Below, piece after piece: positions 46,038 through 56,408 of a stretch of 64,000 nucleotides of DNA (the first letter of the stretch is position 1; each line of letters starts with the position of its first letter). The DNA is taken from positions 3,472,001-3,536,000 of the forward strand of contig NZ_CP028369.1 of NCBI RefSeq assembly GCF_003032475.1, in the 5' to 3' direction. A program made the translations under genes and the position numbers. The stretch comes from Streptomyces sp. P3 (GTDB lineage Bacteria > Actinomycetota > Actinomycetes > Streptomycetales > Streptomycetaceae). The notes beneath the pieces are model-generated. The model was not told where the DNA came from and ran no database searches. It was given only the letters and a program-made list of their open reading frames with translations.

Positions 46038-46973
46038 ATGAATCCCGCACAGTCGAAGGACGAACCGCTCCGGCCTTCCGTCCCCCGCGACACCGCCCGT
46101 CCCTCCGACGTCCGGCACCAGGACGTCCGTTTCCCCGACGCTCGTCTGGTCGCGGCCTATCTCCACCGCCTCGGCCTCGAGCCCCCGCTCCCGCCGCCCC
46201 CGACCGCCGGCGTTCTTCGGGACCTGCACCTGAGGCATCTGCGGTCCGTGCCCTTCGAGAACCTGTCGGTGCATCGCGGGGAGGGGATCGTGCTGGAGGA
46301 GAGGCGACTGGTCGAGAAGGTCGTCGAGGCGCGGAGAGGAGGGTTCTGTTACGAGCTGAACGGGGCGTTCGGGGCACTGCTGACGGCGCTGGGCTTCGAG
46401 GTGACCCTGCTGGCGGCGCGGGTGTACGGCGAGGAGGGCCGGCTCGGTATCCCGTACGACCATCTCGCGCTGCTGGTCAGGACGGTGGACGGCGGGCAGT
46501 GGCTGGCCGACGTCGGGTTCGGGGCACACAGCCACCACCCGCTCCGCTGGGGGCAGGACGACGAACAGACCGACCCCGGTGGGACGTTCAGGATCGTCGG
46601 GGCCGGTCCGGATCCGGCCGGAGCGCAGGCGGCAGCCGGCGGGACGGTGCAGGCGCGGGACATGGACGTCGTGCGGGACGGCGCGCGGGTGTACCGGCTG
46701 GAGGTGCGGCCCCGGGTGCTGGGGGACTTCGCGGCGGGAGCCTGGTGGCACAGCACCTCACCGGAGTCGCACTTCACACGGTCGCTGATCTGCTCGCGGC
46801 TCACGGAGGACGGAGGGAGGATCACGCTCAGCGGACGACGGTTCAAGACGACGTCCGCGGACGGAACGATCGGGGAACACGAACTGGAGGCCGACGACGA
46901 GGTGTTGGAGGTGTATCGGGAGCGGTTCGGGATCGAGCTGGAGCGGGTGCCCGCGGTCCGCGCGCACGGGTAG
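46038..46973 (+). CDS. Arylamine N-acetyltransferase-family protein
   Basis: A 311-residue protein of the NAT fold. The Cys-His-Asp triad is visible: Cys104 in RRGGFCYELN, His142 in YDHLALL, Asp158 in WLADVGFG. RSVPFENLSVHRGE is the conserved N-terminal segment. NATs move acetyl (or other acyl) groups from CoA to arylamines; actinomycete relatives also close amide rings in natural products, but no such cluster is nearby. It starts four bases after comEC, so it may share its transcript. The first 30 residues are variable and the true start could be slightly downstream. Confidence 0.92.
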   Translation: MNPAQSKDEPLRPSVPRDTARPSDVRHQDVRFPDARLVAAYLHRLGLEPPLPPPPTAGVLRDLHLRHLRSVPFENLSVHRGEGIVLEERRLVEKVVEARRGGFCYELNGAFGALLTALGFEVTLLAARVYGEEGRLGIPYDHLALLVRTVDGGQWLADVGFGAHSHHPLRWGQDDEQTDPGGTFRIVGAGPDPAGAQAAAGGTVQARDMDVVRDGARVYRLEVRPRVLGDFAAGAWWHSTSPESHFTRSLICSRLTEDGGRITLSGRRFKTTSADGTIGEHELEADDEVLEVYRERFGIELERVPAVRAHG

Positions 46974-47062
46974 TCCCCGCCCGTACGGCCATGCGGGCGG
47001 CCCCGTGCCGTCACGCCGCGGTGGATCGCGCCGGCCTCCCGTGCAGCGACCGTCGGGAAGAA

Positions 47063-47092
47063 GCACCGAATCACCGGGCACCGAATCACCGG
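47063..47092 (+). repeat. 15-base tandem duplication, intergenic
   Basis: GCACCGAATCACCGG occurs twice head to tail (47063-47077, 47078-47092), with degenerate relatives to about 47140. The rest of this 254-base gap shows nothing else. Confidence 0.8.
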
Positions 47093-47227
47093 AACCGCCG
47101 GAAGGAGTCGCCTCGTCGCCGAATCGCCGGAGCCGTCAGGACGGATCACCGCAACTCCCCGAGCTCCCGGAAACCTGAACCCCTCGGCCGGCGCCAAGGT
47201 GGTGTGCCTGTGCCGGAAAATGGTGGC

Positions 47228-47473
47228 GTGAGCGATGTGAGACATGTGCTGGTGCTGCCCGACCGTGACGCTGCGGAAGAGGTGGCCCAGGCGCTCGGGG
47301 AGCGGTTCGGCGTCGGCGAGGAGCCGAGGATCGTCCGCGACGCCCTGGCCGGGGAGGACGACGCGGAGGACGCGCAGTGGCTCGTCCTGCTGCACGACGA
47401 GGACGGGCGGCTCGACGCGGCGGCGCTGGACGAGTTCGCGGCGGAGTGGGAGGGCTGGCGGGAGGAGCCATAG
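47228..47473 (+). CDS. 81-residue hypothetical protein
   Basis: A short acidic protein: VSDVRHVLVLPDRDAAEEVA, then FGVGEEPRIVRDAL, a DDAEDAQWLVLLHDEDG strand and a helical end. It looks like a small alpha/beta (ferredoxin-like) fold. The start is uncertain (GTG 47228, or 47207 upstream) and no ribosome site is clear. Codon bias matches real genes. Position just before holA; function unknown. Confidence 0.7.
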   Translation: MSDVRHVLVLPDRDAAEEVAQALGERFGVGEEPRIVRDALAGEDDAEDAQWLVLLHDEDGRLDAAALDEFAAEWEGWREEP

Positions 47474-47518
47474 GGTGCGTCGGCCGCGTTGTCAGTGGCT
47501 CGTGGGATGCTTTCGGTG

Positions 47519-48508
47519 ATGGCCAGGAAGACTGCGAATGACGACCCTCTCGCCCCGCTGACGCTCGCCGTGGGCCAGGAGGACCTCCTGCTCGACCGTG
47601 CCGTGCAGGAGGTGGTGGCCGCCGCCCGGGCCGCCGACGCCGACACGGACGTACGCGACCTGACCCCGGAGCAGCTGCAGCCCGGCACGCTCGCCGAGCT
47701 GACCAGCCCCTCGCTCTTCGCGGAGCGCAAGGTCGTGGTCGTACGCAACGCGCAGGACCTGTCCGCCGACACGGTCAAGGACGTCAAGGGCTACCTCGGA
47801 TCGCCCGCCGAGGAGATCACGCTCGTCCTGCTGCACGCCGGGGGCGCCAAGGGCAAGGCACTGCTGGACGCCGCGCGCAAGGCAGGCGCCCGCGAGGTGG
47901 CCTGCCCGAAGATGACCAAGCCGGCGGACCGGCTGGCCTTCGTCCGACAGGAGTTCCGGGCGACCGGCAGATCGGCCACGCCCGAGGCCTGCCAGGCGCT
48001 GGTCGACGCCATCGGCAGCGATCTGCGGGAGCTGGCGTCGGCCGTGTCCCAGCTGGTCGCCGACATCGAGGGCACCATCGACGAGGCCGTCGTCGGCCGG
48101 TACTACACCGGGCGGGCCGAGGCGTCGAGCTTCACCGTCGCCGACCGGGCGGTGGAGGGGCGGGCCGCCGAGGCGCTGGAGGCACTGCGCTGGTCGCTGG
48201 CCACCGGTGTGGCACCCGTGCTGATCACCAGCGCGCTCGCCCAGGGTGTGCGGGCCATCGGCAAACTGTCCTCGGCGCGCGGCGGCCGTCCGGCCGACCT
48301 CGCGCGGGAGCTGGGCATGCCGCCGTGGAAGATCGACCGGGTTCGGCAGCAGATGCGCGGCTGGACACCGGACGGGGTGGCCGTCGCGTTGCGCGCGGTC
48401 GCCGAGGCGGACGCGGGAGTGAAGGGCGGAGGCGACGATCCGGAGTACGCCCTCGAGAAGGCCGTCGTGGCCATCGCGCGTGCGGCGCGCTCCGGGGGAC
48501 GCGGATAA
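47519..48508 (+). CDS. holA: DNA polymerase III subunit delta
   Basis: A 329-residue clamp-loader subunit. PLTLAVGQEDLLLDRAVQEV marks the N-terminal AAA-like domain, FAERKVVVVRNAQDL and LVLLHAGGAKGKALLDA follow, then the helical collar domain (LARELGMPPWKIDRVRQQMRGW). ATG 47519 is chosen; a GTG at 47489 would add ten residues. Position between comEC and rpsT is the usual one for holA in actinobacteria. Confidence 0.94.
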   Translation: MARKTANDDPLAPLTLAVGQEDLLLDRAVQEVVAAARAADADTDVRDLTPEQLQPGTLAELTSPSLFAERKVVVVRNAQDLSADTVKDVKGYLGSPAEEITLVLLHAGGAKGKALLDAARKAGAREVACPKMTKPADRLAFVRQEFRATGRSATPEACQALVDAIGSDLRELASAVSQLVADIEGTIDEAVVGRYYTGRAEASSFTVADRAVEGRAAEALEALRWSLATGVAPVLITSALAQGVRAIGKLSSARGGRPADLARELGMPPWKIDRVRQQMRGWTPDGVAVALRAVAEADAGVKGGGDDPEYALEKAVVAIARAARSGGRG

Positions 48509-48590
48509 CCGCCCTCACGAGTGCCTCCTGCCCAGTGCTGCAGCGGGCCCGGGGGATCCTCCTGGCGGTGACAGCCCTCGGCGTGGGCGT

Positions 48591-48644
48591 CCTGGGGTGT
48601 CAGTCCTGGGGGTGAGCGCCTGGGGTGTCAGTCCTCGGGGTGAT
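48591..48644 (+). repeat. 28-base tandem repeat, intergenic
   Basis: CCTGGGGTGTCAGTCCT begins two consecutive units (48591-48618, 48619-48644); a degenerate unit precedes them at about 48561-48590. A small minisatellite after holA, function unlikely. Confidence 0.75.
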
Positions 48645-48726
48645 CCAGTCGCCGTTCCCCTGCCGGGGAGGAGAATCGGACGTACCAGTCCCACATCGCC
48701 GACGCATGCGAAAGGTGGCGATCGAC

Positions 48727-49122
48727 ATGGCTGAACACCCGCACGCGGCACTCGTCCGTCAGGGGTACGAGGCCTTCACCCGCGGAGACATGGACACCCT
48801 GCGCGGCCTGATGACGGGGGACTGTACGCACCACGTGCCCGGTTCCCACATGCTCTCCGGGGACTTCAAGGGCCTCGACGCGATCACGGACATGTACGGC
48901 AGGCTCTTCTCGGAGACGGCCGGGTCCATGAGCGTGGAGTTGCGCAACGTGATGGTCGACGGCCGTGGGCACGCCGTCGCGGTGCACCGCTTCATCGCCG
49001 ACCGCAACGGCAAGCACCTCGAGGACGACGGTTGCATCGTCTTCCGGATCGTCGGCGACAAGATCACGGATCTTGACGAGTGCATCTCGGACATCGACGC
49101 GAGCAACCACTTCTGGTCGTGA
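48727..49122 (+). CDS. SnoaL-like / NTF2-fold protein
   Basis: A 131-residue protein of the nuclear-transport-factor-2 fold. HAALVRQGYEAFTRGDMDTL and FRIVGDKITDLDECISDIDA are typical of the SnoaL-like polyketide-cyclase and ketosteroid-isomerase superfamily. Asp and His residues (CTHHVPGSHMLSGDFKG) line the expected pocket. ATG 48727 has AAAGGTGG about nine bases upstream. No cluster nearby suggests a substrate; many members are of unknown role. Confidence 0.82.
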   Translation: MAEHPHAALVRQGYEAFTRGDMDTLRGLMTGDCTHHVPGSHMLSGDFKGLDAITDMYGRLFSETAGSMSVELRNVMVDGRGHAVAVHRFIADRNGKHLEDDGCIVFRIVGDKITDLDECISDIDASNHFWS

Positions 49123-49131
49123 GAGCCATGC

Positions 49132-49181
49132 CGAAGGCCCCGGCTCCCGCCCTGGGGAAGGGCGGAGCGCCGGGGCCTTCG
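49132..49181 (+). terminator. Terminator after the SnoaL-like gene
   Basis: 12-bp outer arms (49132-49143 / 49170-49181) plus an inner CGCCC/GGGCG stem. It lies between convergent genes, nearer the SnoaL-like gene. Confidence 0.8.
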
Positions 49182-49316
49182 GGGAAAGCCGATCAAGCTG
49201 GTGAGCCCGTACCCGCGTGGCGAACGCAGGCCGCGTACAGGCTCGGGGGTTGCCGGACGGGAGCGGATGAGAGGGCCCGCTGAGTCCCTTTCCGGCGATC
49301 AGATCAGTGAAGCGGT

Positions 49317-49583
49317 TCAGCCCTTGAGGGACTCGACCTTGGAAGCAAGCGCCGACTTCTTGTTGGCGGCCTGGTTCTTGTGGATGACGCCCTTGGAGAC
49401 GGCCTTGTCGAGCTGACGCGCGGCAGCGCGCTGGTACTCGGTGGCCTTCTCGGCGTCACCCGCGGCAGCGGCCTCGCGGGCCTTGCGGATCGCGGTCTTC
49501 AGGGAGGACTTCACGGCCTTGTTGCGCAGCCGAGCCTTCTCGTTGGTCTTGTTCCGCTTGATCTGGGACTTGATGTTCGCCAC
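49317..49583 (-). CDS. rpsT: 30S ribosomal protein S20
   Basis: An 88-residue S20, all helical and basic: [20 protein letters not shown] at the N-terminus, [19 protein letters not shown] near the end. Start GTG 49583, with AAAGG upstream. Divergent from lepA, as in many actinobacteria. Confidence 0.98.
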   Translation of the reverse strand: MANIKSQIKRNKTNEKARLRNKAVKSSLKTAIRKAREAAAAGDAEKATEYQRAAARQLDKAVSKGVIHKNQAANKKSALASKVESLKG

Positions 49584-49803
49584 GAATGAGCCTTTTCAGG
49601 TTCAGGCACGGAGCCGCACGGGCTCGTACCAGGTGATTTCTTGGGGTGTGTCCCGCGCTGAGAGGGCATGAGACACAGCTGCCCAGACTACCAGTGGCTG
49701 CGCGAGTGGCCCAAACCGGTCCCCGGTCGCCACCCGTGGGACCATGGAGCCTACGTATCGATCCGACCCGAGGCACAAGGCGCCTCAAGAGACAGGACCC
49801 TGC

Positions 49804-51672
<1,869 letters not shown>

Positions 51673-51705
51673 CCGCACCTGAGGCCCGTGTTCAGGGTGT
51701 GCCCG

Positions 51706-51735
51706 GGGCCCGTCGTGCTGTCGCGCGGCGGGCCC
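51706..51735 (+). terminator. Hairpin after lepA
   Basis: GGGCCCG (51706-51712) pairs with CGGGCCC (51729-51735), extended by three more pairs with one wobble, followed by TTTGG. Confidence 0.7.
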
Positions 51736-51819
51736 TTTGGCTGTACTCAGGAGAAAGTGACCGACCGGAGCCCCTTACGCGCTGGCCAGTCGCCCTTTAC
51801 TCTGATGCCTGCTCGGTAG

Positions 51820-51833
51820 TTACTCGTGAGTTA
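51820..51833. promoter_or_regulatory. Near-palindrome upstream of the acyl-CoA ligase, possible operator
   Basis: TTACTCGTGAGTTA lies about 135 bases before the ligase start, just after a possible -10 (TACTCT, 51798-51803). The core ACTC-GT-GAGT is an inverted repeat. TetR-type regulators of fatty-acid genes use sites of this kind, but I cannot assign one. Confidence 0.4.
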
Positions 51834-51850
51834 AACAACAGCTGCCGTCG

Positions 51851-51880
51851 AGCACAGCCGTCGTCCAGCACAGCCGTCGT
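51851..51880 (+). repeat. Short direct repeats in the ligase leader
   Basis: AGCACAGCCGTCGT occurs at 51851-51864 and 51867-51880, with looser CCGTC copies around. The transcript leader would be repetitive; no function seen. Confidence 0.6.
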
Positions 51881-51968
51881 CAACAAGAGCCGCCGTCAAC
51901 AGCAGCCGCGCGTCGAACGACGCCGCAACGAGCCAGCCGCCGCACCGTCGCGGGCCCCGGAGGATGTC

Positions 51969-53843
51969 GTGAGCGACACACAGACACTGATCGAGAACCG
52001 TCCGCCGTCGGTCGCGGGCCTCTTCCTGGAGCGCGTGGCGGCCACGCCCGACGCGGAGGCGTACCGCCATCCGGTGCCTGCCGCGTCCGGCGAGGGCCCC
52101 GACGCCTGGAAGGCGCTGAGCTGGGCGCAGGCCGCAGAGCGGGTCTACGCGATCGCGGCCGGCCTCATCGAACTCGGCGTGCAGCCCGAGCAGCGCGTCG
52201 CGCTCGCCTGCTCCACGCGCCTCGAGTGGATCCTCGCCGACCTCGGCATCATGTGCGCCGGAGCGGCCACGACCACCGTCTACCCGCAGACCAACGCCGA
52301 CGAGTCGGCGTTCATCCTTTCGGACTCCGAGAGCCGGGTGCTGATCGCCGAGGACGCGGCTCAGCTCGCCAAGGCGGTCGAGAAGCGCGCCGAGCTGCCC
52401 GACCTCACCCATGTGGTCGTGATCGACCCGGCCGGTGTGGAGACAGCCGACTGGATCCTCACCCTGGACGAGCTGGAGAAGCGCGGCGCGGCCCGGCTGG
52501 AGAAGGAGGCCGGGCTGATCAAGGAGCGGGTCGCCGCGATCACCTCCGACCAGCTCGCCACCCTCATCTACACCTCCGGCACCACCGGCCGCCCCAAGGG
52601 CGTGCGCCTGCCGCACGACAACTGGTCGTACATGGCGAAGGCGATCGCGGCGACCGGCCTGGTCGGCCCCGACGACGTGCAGTACCTGTGGCTGCCGCTC
52701 GCACACGTCTTCGGCAAGGTGCTCACCTCCGGCCAGATCGAGGTCGGGCACGTCACGGCCGTTGACGGTCGCGTGGACAAGATCATCGAGAACCTGCCGG
52801 TGGTCCGGCCGACGTACATGGCCGCGGTGCCGCGCATCTTCGAGAAGGTCTACAACGGCGTCGCCGCCAAGGCCCGCGCGGGCGGCGGGGCCAAGTACAA
52901 GATCTTCCAGTGGGCCGCCGAGGTCTCCCGCGAGTACGCCAAGGCCGCCCAGGACAACTTCCGGCGCACCGGCAGCGCGTCCGTCCCCTTCGGGCTCGGC
53001 GCCAAGCACAAGGTCGCCGACGCGCTCGTCTTCGCCAAGATCCGCGAGGCCTTCGGCGGCAACCTGCGCGCCTGTGTCTCCGGGTCGGCGGCCCTCGCGC
53101 CGGAGATCGGTTACTTCTTCGCCGGCGCCGGCATCCACATCCTGGAGGGCTACGGCCTGACGGAGTCCTCCGCCGCCTCCTTCGTGAACCCCGGCGAGGC
53201 CTACCGCACCGGCACGGTCGGCAAGCCGTTGCCCGGCACGGAGGTGCGCATCGCCGACGACGGCGAGATCCTGCTGCGCGGCCCCGGCATCATGGAGGGG
53301 TACCACAAGCTCCCCGAGAAGACCGCCGAGGTCCTCGAGGCGGACGGCTGGTTCCACACCGGCGACATCGGCGAGCTGTCGCCCGACGGCTACCTGCGGA
53401 TCACCGACCGCAAGAAGGACCTCATCAAGACGTCCGGCGGCAAGTACATCGCGCCCGCCGAGGTCGAGGGCCAGTTCAAGGCGGTCTGCCCGTACGTCTC
53501 CAACATCCTCGTGCACGGCGCCGACCGGAACTTCTGCACGGCGCTCATCGCCCTCGACGAGCCGTCCCTGCTGGACTGGGCGAAGGACAACGGGCTGGCC
53601 GGAAAGCCGTACGCGGAGGTCGTGGCCGCACCCGTCACCGTGGAGCTCATCGACGGTTACGTCAAGCGGCTCAACGAGGGCCTCCAGCGCTGGCAGACCA
53701 TCAAGAAGTTCCGGCTGCTGCCCCGCGACCTGGACGTCGAGCACGGCGAGATCACGCCGAGCCTGAAACTCAAGCGGCCGGTCGTGGAGCGGGAGTACAA
53801 GCACCTCATCGACGAGATGTACGCCGGATCGCGCGAGGCGTAG
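51969..53843 (+). CDS. Long-chain fatty-acid--CoA ligase (AMP-binding enzyme)
   Basis: A 624-residue ANL-family adenylate-forming enzyme of the FadD15/ACSL type. IYTSGTTGRPKGV is the ATP phosphate-binding loop, YGLTESSA the adenine motif, GWFHTGDIGELSPDGYLRIT the hinge region, and DRKKDLIKTSGGKYIAPAEVE the C-terminal domain. It also carries the ACSL-type gating segment. GTG 51969 has GGAGGA four bases upstream. It activates fatty acids to acyl-CoA for breakdown or lipid synthesis. It stands alone with its own leader and a possible operator. Confidence 0.92.
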   Translation: MSDTQTLIENRPPSVAGLFLERVAATPDAEAYRHPVPAASGEGPDAWKALSWAQAAERVYAIAAGLIELGVQPEQRVALACSTRLEWILADLGIMCAGAATTTVYPQTNADESAFILSDSESRVLIAEDAAQLAKAVEKRAELPDLTHVVVIDPAGVETADWILTLDELEKRGAARLEKEAGLIKERVAAITSDQLATLIYTSGTTGRPKGVRLPHDNWSYMAKAIAATGLVGPDDVQYLWLPLAHVFGKVLTSGQIEVGHVTAVDGRVDKIIENLPVVRPTYMAAVPRIFEKVYNGVAAKARAGGGAKYKIFQWAAEVSREYAKAAQDNFRRTGSASVPFGLGAKHKVADALVFAKIREAFGGNLRACVSGSAALAPEIGYFFAGAGIHILEGYGLTESSAASFVNPGEAYRTGTVGKPLPGTEVRIADDGEILLRGPGIMEGYHKLPEKTAEVLEADGWFHTGDIGELSPDGYLRITDRKKDLIKTSGGKYIAPAEVEGQFKAVCPYVSNILVHGADRNFCTALIALDEPSLLDWAKDNGLAGKPYAEVVAAPVTVELIDGYVKRLNEGLQRWQTIKKFRLLPRDLDVEHGEITPSLKLKRPVVEREYKHLIDEMYAGSREA

Positions 53844-54132
53844 GGCGGGCGCAGTTCCGGCGTGGCGCAGTTCCGGCGGCGCGGCTCCGGCGTGGTGCGG
53901 GGCACGGGGGTGGCGCGGATCCCGGTCGGCGGCACCCCGGCGCGAAGGGGAGGGGTGGAGTCCGGATGTTCGGATCCCGCCCCTCATCCGTGCGTCATCG
54001 GGCGTCATTTGGCACACGCGTGCTCGCATAGCACGCTTCTCACTCCGGACGGCCCACTTCGGTGACTAAGCGCTCACGGACGGAACCGGTCTGTCACCCT
54101 GATGGTGCATTCGACCGTCCGGGGAGCTGCGC

Positions 54133-56157
54133 ATGGGTGCCATTCCGACGCAACGGGAGACCCTCTCCCGGGCCGGCGGCGCGCCCGCGCGCGCGGGTGG
54201 GCTCCCGCACGCGCGCGCGATCCTGGCCGGCAGCTCTCTCGCGCCCGGCGCCGCCCGCGATCTGGTACGCACCTCGCTGTCCGAGTGGGCCGCAACCGGT
54301 CTGCCCGGCGCCGTGAAGCTGCGCGAGCGCCTCGCCGAGGACGCGATACTCGTCGTCAGCGAGCTGGTCACCAACGCCGTGGTCCACGCCGGCACCGAGG
54401 TCGAGCTGGTGTGCCGGCTGGAGGCGGAGTCCGGTCCGTCCGACGGCGGCCTCGCGGTCGTCGTGGAGGTCTGTGACCGGCACCCCTCCCGCACCCCGCG
54501 CGACCACGCCGCCGACCCGCCCCACGGCACACCGGAGCACGGCCGCGGCCTGCGCCTGGTGGCCACGCTGGCGGACGCCTGGGGCGTGACGTACCGCAGG
54601 GGGGCGAAGACGGTCTGGGCGCGGCTGCTGCCGGCCGCCGAGTCCGCCGAGCCGGGCTTCGCGGGCGGCGGCGCGGCGCAGGCCGCCGAGGGGGGCGGCA
54701 TGCCCGACGGCGGCGTCGACCCCGAGTGCGACGACGGCCACGGCCACGTCAGCGATCACACCTGCGACCCGCACCCGGACCACGGCTACGACCACGGCTA
54801 CGGTCATGTCGATTTCTCCGGGCTTCTCGACGCCTTCGCACCCGCACCGGAGCCCAGCGGCCGGGGCGACCCGGACTGGCTCAACCGTGGCGCCCTCTCC
54901 TTCCTCGCCGAGGCGTCCGACCTGCTGGCCGGCCAGCTCGACGAGGACCTGGTCGCCGCGCTGACCGGCCAGCTGCTGGTGCCGCGGCTCGCCGACTGGT
55001 GCGCGGTGTGGCTGGAGGACGAGGTCAGCGGCCGCGGTGACTGGTCCGGCGGGCCGGGGCCGCGGCTTGCCCGCGTCTGGCACGGCAGCGAGAACCGCAT
55101 CGAGGAGTTGCGCCGCACCCTGGACAAGGATCCGCCGTGCCCGCCCGACGGCGGTCCACGCTCGGGGCCGGAGCCCTATCCCTGGCCCGCGACGGCGCTC
55201 GGCCCGGACGGCGTCTCGCTCGCCTACCGGCTGATCGCCGGCGGCCGGCCACTGGGCACCCTGGTCCTCGGACGGGCCGGACCCGGCGTCTTCCCCGACG
55301 AGGTCACCGGGCTCGTGGAGGATCTCGGCCGCCGGGTGGCGCTCGCCATCGGCGCGGCCCGTCAGTACGCCCGGCAGGCCACCATCAGCGCCGTTCTGCA
55401 GCGCGGGCTGCTGCCCGGCGCGGTCGCCCAGATCCCCGGTGTGTGCAGCGCCCTCGTCTACGAGCCGCGCGAGCAGGGCGGGCCCAGCGGCGACTTCTAC
55501 GACCTGTTCCCGGCGGGCGACGGCCGCTGGTGCTTCGCCGTGGGAGACGTCCAGGGCAAGGGCCCGGAGGCGGCCGTCGTCATCGGGCTGGCCCGGCCCT
55601 GGCTGCGTCTGCTGGCCCGTGAGGGCTACGGCGTCGCCGACGTCCTGGACCGCCTCAACCAGCTCCTCCTCGACGACGCGACCGAGGCCGCCGACGCCGC
55701 CGCCCGCGCCTTTGTCGGCCCCGCCGGGCCCGCGGACGGCCCGCAGACCCGCTTCCTGTCGCTCCTGTACGGCGAGCTGGCACCCTTCGAGGGCGGCATC
55801 CGCTGCACCCTCGCCTCCGCCGGACACCCGCTGCCCCTGCTGCTCGGTCCGGACGGCGCGGTCGCCACCGCCGGACGCCCGCAGACCCTTCTCGGGGTCG
55901 TCGAGGACGTCGTCTACACCTGCCACAGCCTGGAGCTGCGACCCGGCGACAGCCTGCTGTGCGTCACCGACGGCGTGACGGAACGGCGCTCGGGACTGCG
56001 CCAGTTCGACGACGAGGACGGTCTGGCGACGGCGCTGGCGGGCTGCGCCGGACTGGACGCGGAGCTGATCGCGGAGCGGATCCGGCAGTTGGTGCACGAG
56101 TTCGGCGAGGAGCCGCCGGACGACGACCTGGCCCTGCTGGTGCTGCAGGCGGAGTAG
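54133..56157 (+). CDS. SpoIIE-type PP2C phosphatase with histidine-kinase-like and GAF domains
   Basis: A 674-residue regulator. Residues 30-175 are an RsbW-like HATPase (N box SELVTNAVVHA with N81; G box HGRGLRLV). A His/Asp/Cys-rich linker lies at about 195-230 (seven His, two Cys). A GAF-like domain follows (about 255-415), then a SpoIIE phosphatase domain (about 420-672) with QRGLLPGAVA, GGPSGDFYDLF, GDVQGKGPEAA and the metal-binding DGVTERR. GGGGAG lies upstream of ATG. Such proteins control anti-anti-sigma factors of the SigB-like network by dephosphorylation, and the kinase-like part could act in the opposite direction. No sigma or antagonist gene is adjacent, so partners are unknown. 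Confidence 0.88.
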   Translation: MGAIPTQRETLSRAGGAPARAGGLPHARAILAGSSLAPGAARDLVRTSLSEWAATGLPGAVKLRERLAEDAILVVSELVTNAVVHAGTEVELVCRLEAESGPSDGGLAVVVEVCDRHPSRTPRDHAADPPHGTPEHGRGLRLVATLADAWGVTYRRGAKTVWARLLPAAESAEPGFAGGGAAQAAEGGGMPDGGVDPECDDGHGHVSDHTCDPHPDHGYDHGYGHVDFSGLLDAFAPAPEPSGRGDPDWLNRGALSFLAEASDLLAGQLDEDLVAALTGQLLVPRLADWCAVWLEDEVSGRGDWSGGPGPRLARVWHGSENRIEELRRTLDKDPPCPPDGGPRSGPEPYPWPATALGPDGVSLAYRLIAGGRPLGTLVLGRAGPGVFPDEVTGLVEDLGRRVALAIGAARQYARQATISAVLQRGLLPGAVAQIPGVCSALVYEPREQGGPSGDFYDLFPAGDGRWCFAVGDVQGKGPEAAVVIGLARPWLRLLAREGYGVADVLDRLNQLLLDDATEAADAAARAFVGPAGPADGPQTRFLSLLYGELAPFEGGIRCTLASAGHPLPLLLGPDGAVATAGRPQTLLGVVEDVVYTCHSLELRPGDSLLCVTDGVTERRSGLRQFDDEDGLATALAGCAGLDAELIAERIRQLVHEFGEEPPDDDLALLVLQAE

Positions 56158-56394
56158 CGGACCGCAGCGTCGCCGGGCGGTGACGCGGGTGAAGGCACCG
56201 GTACGGCGGCGAGGAGCGCCGACGGTGGTCCGGTGACCGCCCAACCGCCGTCGGGCGACGGAACTGCGCGGCGGCGGAGTCGCGGGGCGTCAGGCCGAGC
56301 GCCGGGGCGGGGCGGTGCCGCGAAGGTTACGGACCGGGTGGCGAGGGGCGGGGGCCGCGCGGCGAGGGACGCGACCGGGCGCACTCTGCGCATG

Positions 56395-56400
56395 TATGGT
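56395..56400 (+). promoter_or_regulatory. -10 box, predicted near-leaderless start
   Basis: TATGGT ends eight bases before the GTG at 56409; no ribosome site is seen. Confidence 0.45.
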
Positions 56401-56408
56401 CCGGTTTT

